Assembly (NCBI GenBank): GCA_947463775.1
Contig: CANHVD010000414.1
Span: 1-5,719, forward strand
Reading direction: 5' to 3'
Source of the DNA: Planctomycetaceae bacterium
GTDB lineage: Bacteria > Planctomycetota > Planctomycetia > Planctomycetales > Planctomycetaceae
DNA length: 5,719 nucleotides
Made by a program: the position numbers and the translations under genes. Under the pieces are notes generated by a model. It searched no databases, was not told where the DNA came from, and saw nothing but the letters and a program-made list of their open reading frames with translations. Below, piece after piece: positions 1-5,719 of this stretch; position 1 is the first letter of the stretch, and the number at the start of each line of letters is the position of its first letter.

Positions 1-200
1 CCAGCCGGGCCAAAGGGCGCTCTTGAAGAGATTTGCAGCCGCTCATTTTCCGATGGTTGCTCAAAGTCGCATTGTGAAGGTTTTCGCGTTCGCAGGATTT
101 CGTTAATCTCTGTCAGCTGAACGGTTGCCTGTTTGGCGTAAGCCTGCTTAAACACACCGTTGCCCGCCTCGATAGAACCTTTACCCGCCCGGAGACTCCT
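1..200. other. 5' flanking region of the DUF1080 gene, no gene recognised
   Basis: No convincing coding sequence is seen here. Two plus-strand frames are open from the left edge, one closing at TGA 118-120 and one at TAA 104-106. Either could be the tail of a gene lying outside the window, but the encoded 34 to 39 residues resemble nothing I recognise. On the minus strand an ATG at 44-46 opens a frame of 15 codons to the edge, with only a poor Shine-Dalgarno sequence. The stretch from about 121 to 190 must hold the promoter or leader of the downstream gene if that gene is transcribed on its own. The best sigma70-like pair, TTGCCT (125-130) and TTAAAC (148-153) with a 17-base spacer, is too weak to call. 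Confidence 0.4.
191..195 (+). promoter_or_regulatory. Ribosome binding site of the DUF1080 gene
   Basis: GGAGA lies 5 bases before the ATG at 201. It is a good Shine-Dalgarno match at workable spacing and supports that start, which also gives a complete signal peptide. Confidence 0.75.
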
Positions 201-1514
201 ATGAATATCCGAACGCCTCTGCTGGCTTCACTTGCCAGCGCGTTCCTGTTGGTTATTGCTCCTGCCCTGTCGGCTGCCGAAGTCCCGGAAGGCTTCCGCC
301 CGTTGTTTAATGGGAAGGATCTGACAGGATGGCACGGAATGCCTCACTTCGATCCTCGTGATCTGGCCAAGATGCCCGCCGATATGCGAGACAAGCAGAT
401 CGCGGAATGGACCAAAGACGCGAAAGACCATTGGACTGTCGAAAACGAAGAGCTCGTTAACGACGGCCACGGTGCGTACCTGACGACCGATGAAGAATTC
501 ACGGATTATGAATTCCTGATCGACTACAAGACTGTCGCTCTCGCCGACAGCGGGATTTATCTGAAAGCCAATCCTCAGGTTCAGATCTGGGACTATACAG
601 AAGAAGCCAAGTTCAGCATTGGTGCGAACAAGGGAAGCGGCGGGCTGTGGAACAATAGTCCGGGAGCGGCTGGGAAAGATCCTTCTGAGCTGGCTGACAA
701 AGCTTTCGGTGAATGGAACAGTTTCAAGATTCGCCAGATTGGTGCTCGCACCAGCGTATGGTTGAACGGCAAGCATGTCGTCGACAATGCGATCATGGAG
801 AACTATTTTGATCGTCCTTCACCACTGTTTTTGAAGGGCCCGATCATGCTGCAGACGCACGGTGGAGAAATTCGCTGGAAGAATATCTTCATTCGCGAGA
901 TCCCCGCTGAAGAAGCCAATCGTATTCTGGCCGAAAGCCATGTCGACGGCTTTGAATCGAAGTTTAATGGGACTGATCTGACAGGCTGGGGCGGAGCCAA
1001 CGACAACTATGAAGTTGTTGACGGTGCGATTCGCTGCAAGGCTGGCCATGGCGGCATCCTGCACACTACTGATGAGTACTCCAACTTTGTGGTACGTCTT
1101 GAATTTCAGGTTCCACCAGGCGGCAACAATGGCTTGGCGATTCGCACCGACGGCACTGGCGACCCAGCCTACGCCGCGATGTGCGAACTGCAGGTATTGG
1201 ATTCTGAACATGAAAAGTATGCAAAGCTTGATGCTCGCCAGTATCACGGTTCAGCCTACGGCATGATTCCTGCCAAGCGAGGATTCCTGCGTCCGGCCGG
1301 TACCTGGAACTTCCAGGAAGTCACTGTTGACGGCAGCAAGATCAAGGTTGAAGTGAACGGCAACATCATTCTGGACGGTGACTTGTCCACCGTCACCGAA
1401 TACATGGCCAATTCACCGCACCCAGGCAAGGATCGCAAGACTGGCTTCTTTGGATTCGCGGGCCACAACGATCCGGTTTCCTTCCGTAATGTCAGCATCA
1501 AGCGTCTGCCATAA
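201..1514 (+). CDS. Exported tandem DUF1080 protein (putative 3-keto-disaccharide hydrolase family)
   Basis: The 437-residue product starts with a Sec signal peptide: an Arg near the N-terminus, a hydrophobic core at about residues 7-23, and likely cleavage after Ser-Ala-Ala 24-26. Two DUF1080 (PF06439) domains follow, at about 31-233 and 249-436. Each opens with an FNGxDLTGW signature (residues 36-44 and 255-263) and closes with a beta-strand of the RWKNIFIREI or FRNVSIKRL type. Internal landmarks also match: VQIWD (127-131) with LQVLD (330-334), and the strand pair around WLNG (187-190) with EVNG (384-387). The family has a concanavalin-like jelly-roll fold. Characterised members cleave 3-keto-glycosides made by sugar C3-oxidoreductases, but activity here is inferred from family only. 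Domain 1 carries an extra segment at about 47-77 rich in charged residues. A strong terminator follows the stop, so the gene probably ends its transcript. No oxidoreductase partner is visible in the window. Confidence 0.9.
   Translation: MNIRTPLLASLASAFLLVIAPALSAAEVPEGFRPLFNGKDLTGWHGMPHFDPRDLAKMPADMRDKQIAEWTKDAKDHWTVENEELVNDGHGAYLTTDEEFTDYEFLIDYKTVALADSGIYLKANPQVQIWDYTEEAKFSIGANKGSGGLWNNSPGAAGKDPSELADKAFGEWNSFKIRQIGARTSVWLNGKHVVDNAIMENYFDRPSPLFLKGPIMLQTHGGEIRWKNIFIREIPAEEANRILAESHVDGFESKFNGTDLTGWGGANDNYEVVDGAIRCKAGHGGILHTTDEYSNFVVRLEFQVPPGGNNGLAIRTDGTGDPAYAAMCELQVLDSEHEKYAKLDARQYHGSAYGMIPAKRGFLRPAGTWNFQEVTVDGSKIKVEVNGNIILDGDLSTVTEYMANSPHPGKDRKTGFFGFAGHNDPVSFRNVSIKRLP
305..332 (+). repeat. Intragenic repeat, copy 1 (DUF1080 domain 1 signature)
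   Basis: These 28 bases match 962-989 at 25 of 28 positions. They encode the FNGKDLTGW signature at the start of the first DUF1080 domain. Codons for Phe, Asn, Gly, Asp, Leu and Thr are identical in both copies, including third positions, although the rest of the two domains has diverged strongly. Confidence 0.8.
962..989 (+). repeat. Intragenic repeat, copy 2 (DUF1080 domain 2 signature)
   Basis: This is the partner of 305-332, encoding the FNGTDLTGW signature of the second DUF1080 domain. The three differences are two adjacent bases in the Lys/Thr codon region and one synonymous change in a Gly codon. Confidence 0.8.
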
Positions 1515-1545
1515 TCTGGCGGTGCTGATGGCTAAGAGTTTTGCG

Positions 1546-1581
1546 AAGCCCGGCTTTCTTCAAAGGCCGGGCTTTTTGTTT
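1546..1581 (+). terminator. Rho-independent terminator after the DUF1080 gene
   Basis: AAGCCCGGC (1546-1554) pairs perfectly with GCCGGGCTT (1566-1574). The stem can continue as TTT with AAA (1555-1557 and 1562-1564) past a single bulged G at 1565, leaving a CTTC loop. A T-rich tail follows at 1573-1581 (TTTTTGTTT). It lies about 31 bases after the stop of the DUF1080 gene. On the minus strand the hairpin is followed by CGCAAAACTC, so it should work in the plus direction only. Confidence 0.9.
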
Positions 1582-1610
1582 AGGCGTGGGCCTGTTGTTG
1601 AACGGCGTGT

Positions 1611-1615
1611 GGGAG
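1611..1615 (+). promoter_or_regulatory. Ribosome binding site of the propeller glycosidase-like gene
   Basis: GGGAG is 9 bases before the ATG at 1625. A nearer ATG at 1618 is in another frame and only 2 bases from this site, so this sequence favours the start at 1625. Confidence 0.7.
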
Positions 1616-1624
1616 TAATGCGTC

Positions 1625-2530
1625 ATGATTCTATGTCGATCTGCTCTGGTTCTGTTCTGCTGTGCGTTGTTCCTGAGTCAGGCTGAAGCCGATGATCGAC
1701 TGCTAACTCATCCGGTCTTTGAGCCCGTCCAGACCACTCCGATCTTTGAAGCGGCTCCCGGCCAGTGGGACGCAAAGATTCGTGAGCGCGGCTGGGTCAT
1801 GAAGGACGGCGATGTCTGGAAGATGTGGTACACGGGCTACGATCCCGACAAGCAACCGCTGACCATGAAGCTGGGATATGCCACATCGAAGGATGGAATC
1901 ACGTGGACTCGCCATCCGCAGAACCCGATCATCTCCGACTTCTGGGTCGAAGATATCATGGTTGTCCGTGACGATCAGAGATATCTCATGTTTGCCGAAG
2001 GGGCCGGTGATCAGGCTCAGTTGCTGGAATCCACTGACGGCATTCAATGGAAGAGACTCGGGACCATTGATGTCAGGCTCACTAATGGTCAGCCCATTTC
2101 AGCGGGACCTTATGGAACTCCCACAGCATGGTTTGAGAATGGTGTCTGGAATCTATTCTACGAACGACGTGATGCCGGGATTTGGTTAGCTCGATCAACC
2201 GACCTGAAAACCTGGACTAACGTTTCTGATGAGCCGATTATCAAGCCTGGCCCCGAGCCGTTCGATAGTCTGATGATTGCGATGAATCAGGTGATCAAAG
2301 TTAACGGGAAATACATTGCCGTGTTGCACGGTACAGGCAGCCCGGAGAAACCTCGCCAGTGGTGCACGACCCTTTTTGAATCAGACGACCTGATTCATTG
2401 GAAGAAGAGTGCTCACAATCCATTGCGACCGGTTGCGGAGAACAAGTCCAGCGGAGTGCTGGTGCAGAATGGCGCCGGCTGGCGACTCTACACAATGCAC
2501 GACAAGGTTTTCGTGCACGAGCTGAAGTAA
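1625..2530 (+). CDS. Exported five-bladed beta-propeller glycosidase-like protein (GH43/GH32/GH130 superfamily)
   Basis: The 301-residue product has an N-terminal signal peptide with a hydrophobic stretch at about residues 6-18 and likely cleavage near Ala 20-22. The two Cys in that stretch do not form a lipobox, so it is probably not a lipoprotein. The mature part repeats a propeller-blade pattern: a strand such as WKMWYTGYD (65-73), RYLMFAEG (119-126), NLFYERRD (176-183), YIAVLHGTG (230-238) or WRLYTMHD (286-293), alternating with S-x-D-x-x-x-W type motifs at 88-94, 136-142, 191-197 and 253-259. This is the arrangement of the arabinanase/levansucrase/invertase superfamily. Asp 49 in the WD motif and acidic residues around 109-110 are candidate active-site positions, but I cannot assign a catalytic triad, so the substrate and even catalysis are unproven. 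It lies 110 bases after the DUF1080 gene, behind a terminator, and meets the converging epimerase gene 9 bases after its stop. Confidence 0.8.
   Translation: MILCRSALVLFCCALFLSQAEADDRLLTHPVFEPVQTTPIFEAAPGQWDAKIRERGWVMKDGDVWKMWYTGYDPDKQPLTMKLGYATSKDGITWTRHPQNPIISDFWVEDIMVVRDDQRYLMFAEGAGDQAQLLESTDGIQWKRLGTIDVRLTNGQPISAGPYGTPTAWFENGVWNLFYERRDAGIWLARSTDLKTWTNVSDEPIIKPGPEPFDSLMIAMNQVIKVNGKYIAVLHGTGSPEKPRQWCTTLFESDDLIHWKKSAHNPLRPVAENKSSGVLVQNGAGWRLYTMHDKVFVHELK
2496..2517 (-). terminator. Candidate hairpin terminator of the epimerase transcript, inside the converging gene
   Basis: TGCACGA (2496-2502) and TCGTGCA (2511-2517) form a perfect 7-base inverted repeat around an 8-base loop. It falls within the last codons of the plus-strand propeller gene and begins 22 bases past the stop of the minus-strand epimerase gene. 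Read on the minus strand it is followed by TTGTGT, a weak U-tract. On the plus strand no T-run follows. It may end the minus transcript or simply reflect the repeated His-Asp and Val-His codons. Confidence 0.3.
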
Positions 2531-2539
2531 GGTCCAATA

Positions 2540-3502
2540 TCAGATACTCATCGCCTCAATATCGATCCAGCCTGTCCAGGATTCGCCGGGCTGCAGAACC
2601 TGCAAGCCGGCATCAATTCCGCGTAGTTCGAGGTTGATCGCATTGGTCACGCAGGTATAGGGTTCCATGCAAACGGAACTACTCCACGGAGGAGTAAACA
2701 CGACCAGTTCACGAAAGATCGACGGGCATCGCTGTTCCACTTTGACGCCGGCTGCTGGATCTGTGATGCGACAGGTCACGACGTTGTTCTCGGCTAAAAC
2801 ATCGGTGTAAATATCATCGACTTTCAGGCCCTTAAAGAGACAGCCCTGGTCCAGTCTGGCGTTTTCCGGCGGCACGGTCTTTTCACCAGAAGGCAGGCAT
2901 TCTGTCAGCTTCCAGACTTTTGACGCCGGCACTGTCAGCAGGCATTGATCGGCTGATGAGTTAACAGAGAGCGGAACGCGAAAATACGCATGCGTTCCGA
3001 ATCCCCACGGCATCGTTTGATTGCCCGGATTGAACACTCGAATTTCTGATCGCAGGCAACTGCCGATCACCTGATAACTCACATGAATCTCGGCATCCGT
3101 CGGCCAGCAATCGAGTCGATCCGGCGCGTCGATGCTGAGCCGAAAGGCTCCTGTAACTTTGTCGTCCGACTGCTGGATCACTCGCCACGGCCGATCAAGG
3201 CACAGACCATGAATGGCGTTTCCGGTGGAATCGTAGAGGACTCGGTCGGTCGGGATCAGATACTCTTTTCCGTTCCAGGAATAGCGGCCACCTTCTATGC
3301 GATTCGGATAGGGAAACAGCAGCGGATTCCCGTGATGCGTCTCGGGCTGTTTGCCATCCGCAAAATCATCAGTCGCCGCGAGCACATCGACTTCACGGCC
3401 GTCAGTGAGTCGAGCAAGGAATTGAAAACAGTTAAAGCCGCGATCAACGGCGATGCGAGCTGTCGAGCCGCTGTTGTGATCTTTGATGGTGACGATGTTC
3501 AT
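2540..3502 (-). CDS. Aldose 1-epimerase (mutarotase) family protein
   Basis: The 320-residue product matches the usual length of galactose-mutarotase-like epimerases, which interconvert alpha and beta anomers of free aldoses. Family landmarks are present in order: NPLLFPYPNRI (59-69) with the substrate-binding Asn-Arg 67-68, AIHGL (96-100) with His 98, GFGTHAYF (167-174) with the presumed general-acid His 171, and CMEPYTC (278-284) with the presumed general-base Glu 280. All expected catalytic residues are therefore intact. There is no signal peptide, so it should be cytosolic. The ATG at 3502 is the only start available: the in-frame upstream codons contain no ATG, GTG or TTG before a stop at 3545-3547. 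It lacks a good Shine-Dalgarno sequence (the preceding bases read GATCCCCACCC). It lies 85 bases downstream of the VCBS gene on the same strand and may be read through from it. The preferred sugar cannot be told, so galM is not assigned. Confidence 0.9.
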   Translation of the reverse strand: MNIVTIKDHNSGSTARIAVDRGFNCFQFLARLTDGREVDVLAATDDFADGKQPETHHGNPLLFPYPNRIEGGRYSWNGKEYLIPTDRVLYDSTGNAIHGLCLDRPWRVIQQSDDKVTGAFRLSIDAPDRLDCWPTDAEIHVSYQVIGSCLRSEIRVFNPGNQTMPWGFGTHAYFRVPLSVNSSADQCLLTVPASKVWKLTECLPSGEKTVPPENARLDQGCLFKGLKVDDIYTDVLAENNVVTCRITDPAAGVKVEQRCPSIFRELVVFTPPWSSSVCMEPYTCVTNAINLELRGIDAGLQVLQPGESWTGWIDIEAMSI

Positions 3503-3546
3503 GGGTGGGGATCTTTTGTGAAGCTTGATGAATTGGCCACGGCGTC

Positions 3547-3566
3547 AAAGAACGCAGTCGCCTGCG
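3547..3566 (-). terminator. Weak candidate terminator or attenuating hairpin between VCBS and epimerase genes
   Basis: On the minus strand CGCAG (3566-3562) pairs with CTGCG (3557-3553) across a GCGA loop of the stable GNRA type, followed by TTCTTT (3552-3547). The stem is only 5 pairs and the tail is interrupted by a C, so termination would be partial at best. It is the only hairpin I see in the 85-base gap. Confidence 0.25.
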
Positions 3567-3587
3567 GCTTGCCATTAAACGAAGAGG

Positions 3588-5588
3588 TTAGGGCACTGCT
3601 GGCGTCGCATTGCTGCGAGGATTCCGAAGATAATAAAACCGACCATCTTCTGCACCGCCGACGAAATCCGGGATCCCGTTGTCATCGAAGTCAACCGTGG
3701 TCGGACTCACATCATGGCCTTCGATGTTCTTTTGAGCCAAAGTCCCTGCATTTTTCATGACCCAGCGTCCGTCTTTGTGATCGACCTGCTTCAGGAAGTC
3801 TGCATTTGCAGAATTCAGCAGCAGATCGAAGCGTCCGTCGCCATCCCAGTCGGTCACGCATAGCTTTCGTCGACCACTGCGGCCGGCGGTCCCGGGGTTC
3901 AGTCGAATGGGCTGCCCATCTTCCCCCACGAAAGCTCGTCGCGGCGATTTGAGAACGACCGCGTTGTCTCGTCGTTCTCGCTCGAAGAATGCCAGATAGC
4001 CTTCATGGTCCAGCATCACAAGATCCTGCAGTCCATCCTCATTGAAGTCGTGAACAACCGGAGTGGTTCTCCACTGAGTTAACAGGGCCTTCCCCTTCGG
4101 ACGTAACCAGCCCCAGGCCAGTCGCGGCTGTTCAGAATCCCATTCCACATCCACGCTTTGGGCCGCGGCAAATATCGGCTCCTTGCGGCTCCCGATGTTC
4201 TTCAGCCACTGAACTTCGCTGAGGATCGAATTAAAAATGATATCCGGCAAATCATCGTGATCCCAGTCGGCAATACTCAATGTCGTATAGCCCCACTTCG
4301 CTTCGGCCGGTCCCTGGATACTTCCGTTCGGCCCCGCCATGATCCGAAAGTCTTTGCCGTCAACCTTCAGTCGCACGGGAGCCGCCCATGATGGCTGCTC
4401 AACCTTAGGGCCACTGAGATTCTCAAAGATCTCGATGTACCCAGCGGTGTTCCCCGACACAAGATCGGTATCCCCATCGCCATCCCAGTCAAAACCAACC
4501 GGAGTCGCCAGCGCGCCGCACTTCAGGGTATCCGCCTTCTGCTGGAAATACTGAGGAGCCTTAAGCTGCGGCGGACCTTGTTGAGACTTTGCCGAAACGT
4601 TCTCCACGAAGGCAACTCGACCATCTTCATCGCCGACGATTAAATCTTTGTCGCCGTCTTTGTCCCAGTCGAACGCGACCGGCACGATCATCTCCAGATC
4701 CATCGTCAGCGGGTGCTGTTGTTCCTTCTGCAGGCGAACACCAGCTGAGTAGACGGGCGAAGTTCGTGAACCGGTATTTTCGAACCATGTGAAGCCATCG
4801 AGGAATTCGCCGCAGATCAGATCGAGATCTCCGTCGTTGTCGAAGTCTTCGAAATTGGGAGACGGGCACCCGAACACGTTGAGCCGTTCTCCAGCCGCTT
4901 CGACAAAGAATGGTTGCTCGTAAGCGGGTTCTGCGTTGGATCCTTTATTGACGAAAACATAAACCCAGCCGTGCAGAGTTCCGTTGGTCCATTCGCCGCG
5001 TTCATTCCAGGCGTCGTCCCAGCCGTAGTAGCTCCAGTCTTCGATGCCAACAACCAAGTCCTGAACATCGTCGCCGTTGTAATCAACATAACGCCATTGA
5101 TTGTGGCGAACCTTGGGGCCTTTGGGTTGTGTTCCCAGCGGCTTGTGAAAACTCGACTCAATGGGCAACTTCTGTTTCTTACCCAAGCCAGCGGTGGTGA
5201 AGTCAGAATATTCAAAACCGGGCGAGAGAACTCGCATGCCGCCATCAACATAACTGGGCATGACATAGTGGACCGTGCGACTCAGGAATCTGGCAGGTTC
5301 GAAAACCGGCATCTTGTGCGTGGCCGTGTCGCCCTGAGCATTCTCGAATAGCCAGACTCCGTTCGACGGTTTATCAGGGCAGGAGACGATCAGATCAAAA
5401 TCGCCGTCACCATCGGCATCGCAGGGAACCGGCCAGGCCCACAATCCAACCCCCAGATCAACCGTCAGCTCAGGATTGTTGTAAGGCAGTTGGGTAAGGC
5501 CATCAGCCATAGGTTGGCCAGCGGAAGCATCGATGGGGAGCAGCAGAATTGACAGAATCAGAATCCGGATGCAGTCAAATCGTTTCAC
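3588..5588 (-). CDS. Exported FG-GAP/VCBS repeat protein with nine Asp-rich motifs
   Basis: The product is 666 residues from a GTG start at 5588. That start gives a compact signal peptide: Lys-Arg at 2-3, a hydrophobic core at about 7-17, and likely cleavage after Ala-Ser-Ala (21-23). The frame also allows TTG at 5606 (672 residues), but that adds an acidic N-terminus and has no ribosome binding site at normal distance, so I prefer GTG. No in-frame ATG exists upstream of the signal peptide. Nine calcium-loop motifs of the DxDxDGxxD type, each followed by a strand and often by a W/F-x-E/K-N motif, begin near residues 57, 169, 248, 307, 367, 441, 514, 580 and 633. This is the FG-GAP/VCBS pattern of beta-propeller repeats in surface or secreted proteins. 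No enzymatic domain, C-terminal sorting signal or transmembrane anchor is seen. The role is unknown; binding of glycan or protein outside the cytoplasm is an inference. Confidence 0.85.
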   Translation of the reverse strand: MKRFDCIRILILSILLLPIDASAGQPMADGLTQLPYNNPELTVDLGVGLWAWPVPCDADGDGDFDLIVSCPDKPSNGVWLFENAQGDTATHKMPVFEPARFLSRTVHYVMPSYVDGGMRVLSPGFEYSDFTTAGLGKKQKLPIESSFHKPLGTQPKGPKVRHNQWRYVDYNGDDVQDLVVGIEDWSYYGWDDAWNERGEWTNGTLHGWVYVFVNKGSNAEPAYEQPFFVEAAGERLNVFGCPSPNFEDFDNDGDLDLICGEFLDGFTWFENTGSRTSPVYSAGVRLQKEQQHPLTMDLEMIVPVAFDWDKDGDKDLIVGDEDGRVAFVENVSAKSQQGPPQLKAPQYFQQKADTLKCGALATPVGFDWDGDGDTDLVSGNTAGYIEIFENLSGPKVEQPSWAAPVRLKVDGKDFRIMAGPNGSIQGPAEAKWGYTTLSIADWDHDDLPDIIFNSILSEVQWLKNIGSRKEPIFAAAQSVDVEWDSEQPRLAWGWLRPKGKALLTQWRTTPVVHDFNEDGLQDLVMLDHEGYLAFFERERRDNAVVLKSPRRAFVGEDGQPIRLNPGTAGRSGRRKLCVTDWDGDGRFDLLLNSANADFLKQVDHKDGRWVMKNAGTLAQKNIEGHDVSPTTVDFDDNGIPDFVGGAEDGRFYYLRNPRSNATPAVP

Positions 5589-5593
5589 AGGAA

Positions 5594-5719
5594 TTATCTC
5601 ATCCAAAGTTTTTGCCGGGCGTCTCTTTCGTGAGAAGCCGACTTAGGGGGCTCTAAACTATCGTGGATCGCGGACTTTGCCGCGTTTGAGTGAACCGGAA
5701 GGCAGAATTCTTTGTCTTC
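5594..5719 (-). other. Open frame entering from the right edge, possible 3' end of an upstream gene
   Basis: One minus-strand frame is open from the window edge for 41 to 42 codons and closes at TAA 5596-5594, 5 bases before the GTG of the VCBS gene. If real, it would be the end of an upstream gene in the same operon, with tight translational spacing. The encoded residues are polar and unrecognised, rare codons such as TTA and AGA occur, and an open stretch this long arises by chance fairly often. The other two minus frames close within the same region. The stretch may equally be the promoter and leader of the VCBS gene. Confidence 0.15.
5598..5603 (-). promoter_or_regulatory. Probable ribosome binding site of the VCBS gene
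   Basis: GATGAG on the minus strand ends 9 bases before the GTG at 5588. It is a partial Shine-Dalgarno match, but it is the best one near either possible start and helps choose GTG over TTG 5606, which it would follow. Confidence 0.4.

Noticed and set aside
1..120. Plus-strand frame open from the left edge to TGA at 118-120
   Set aside because: Thirty-nine open codons with no recognisable protein features, and a second frame is open for nearly as long. It cannot be told from chance.
125..153. Possible sigma70 promoter (TTGCCT, 17-base spacer, TTAAAC)
   Set aside because: It has only 4 of 6 and 3 of 6 consensus matches, which is expected by chance in a stretch of this length.
228..776. A 182-codon minus-strand open frame opposite the DUF1080 gene
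   Set aside because: It lies entirely antisense to a well-supported gene, and the product has no recognisable motif.
2535..2563. Direct repeat CAATATC at 2535-2541 and 2557-2563 near the convergent junction
   Set aside because: A 7-base repeat partly inside coding sequence is likely chance.
3083..3760. A 225-codon plus-strand open frame crossing the VCBS end, the gap and the epimerase start
   Set aside because: It is antisense to two genes with clear family motifs, has no recognisable domain or good ribosome binding site, and its product has low-complexity Arg/His/Ser-rich composition near its end.
4817..5351. Overlapping open frames of about 145 to 149 codons on both strands inside the VCBS gene
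   Set aside because: They shadow the Asp-rich repeat-coding region of the real gene and show no independent start signals or domains.
5669..5684. Inverted repeat CGCGG-6 bases-CCGCG upstream of the VCBS gene
   Set aside because: The stem is only 5 pairs with no T-tract of note on either strand, and no gene end is known nearby for it to terminate. It could be an operator, but nothing supports that.

Overview
The window looks like a piece of a planctomycete chromosome. The basis is gene content: a tandem-domain DUF1080 (3-keto-disaccharide hydrolase family) protein, a secreted five-bladed-propeller glycosidase-like protein and a long secreted FG-GAP/VCBS repeat protein side by side, with a moderate G+C content judged by eye. 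These families are strongly expanded in Planctomycetes. The genus cannot be named from this stretch, and a related PVC-group or Bacteroidota-like origin is less likely but not excluded.

Layout. Bases 1-200 are non-coding as far as can be seen and end in a clear ribosome binding site. Bases 201-1514 (+) encode an exported protein with two DUF1080 domains, followed by a strong intrinsic terminator at 1546-1581. Bases 1625-2530 (+) encode an exported five-bladed beta-propeller protein of the GH43/GH32/GH130-like superfamily. Only 9 bases further on, a converging gene ends: 2540-3502 (-) encodes a cytosolic aldose 1-epimerase with its catalytic His/Glu pair intact. Upstream of it on the same strand, 3588-5588 (-) encodes an exported protein with nine Asp-rich FG-GAP/VCBS calcium-binding motifs. 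Bases 5589-5719 hold the upstream region of that gene and possibly the tail of another gene.

How the genes may fit together. Three of the four products belong to carbohydrate-active families: a putative 3-keto-glycoside hydrolase, a putative glycosidase and a sugar mutarotase. Two of these and the VCBS protein carry Sec signal peptides, so the picture is extracytoplasmic glycan handling plus cytoplasmic anomer interconversion. The four genes form two converging pairs, and the terminator separates the two plus-strand genes, so this is a loose neighbourhood and not one operon. I see no mobile element, CRISPR array, tRNA or rRNA, and no clear evidence of a novel system. The points most worth a second look are the nucleotide-level repeat joining the two DUF1080 domains, the 9-base convergent junction with a hairpin inside one gene's coding end, and the non-ATG start of the VCBS gene.
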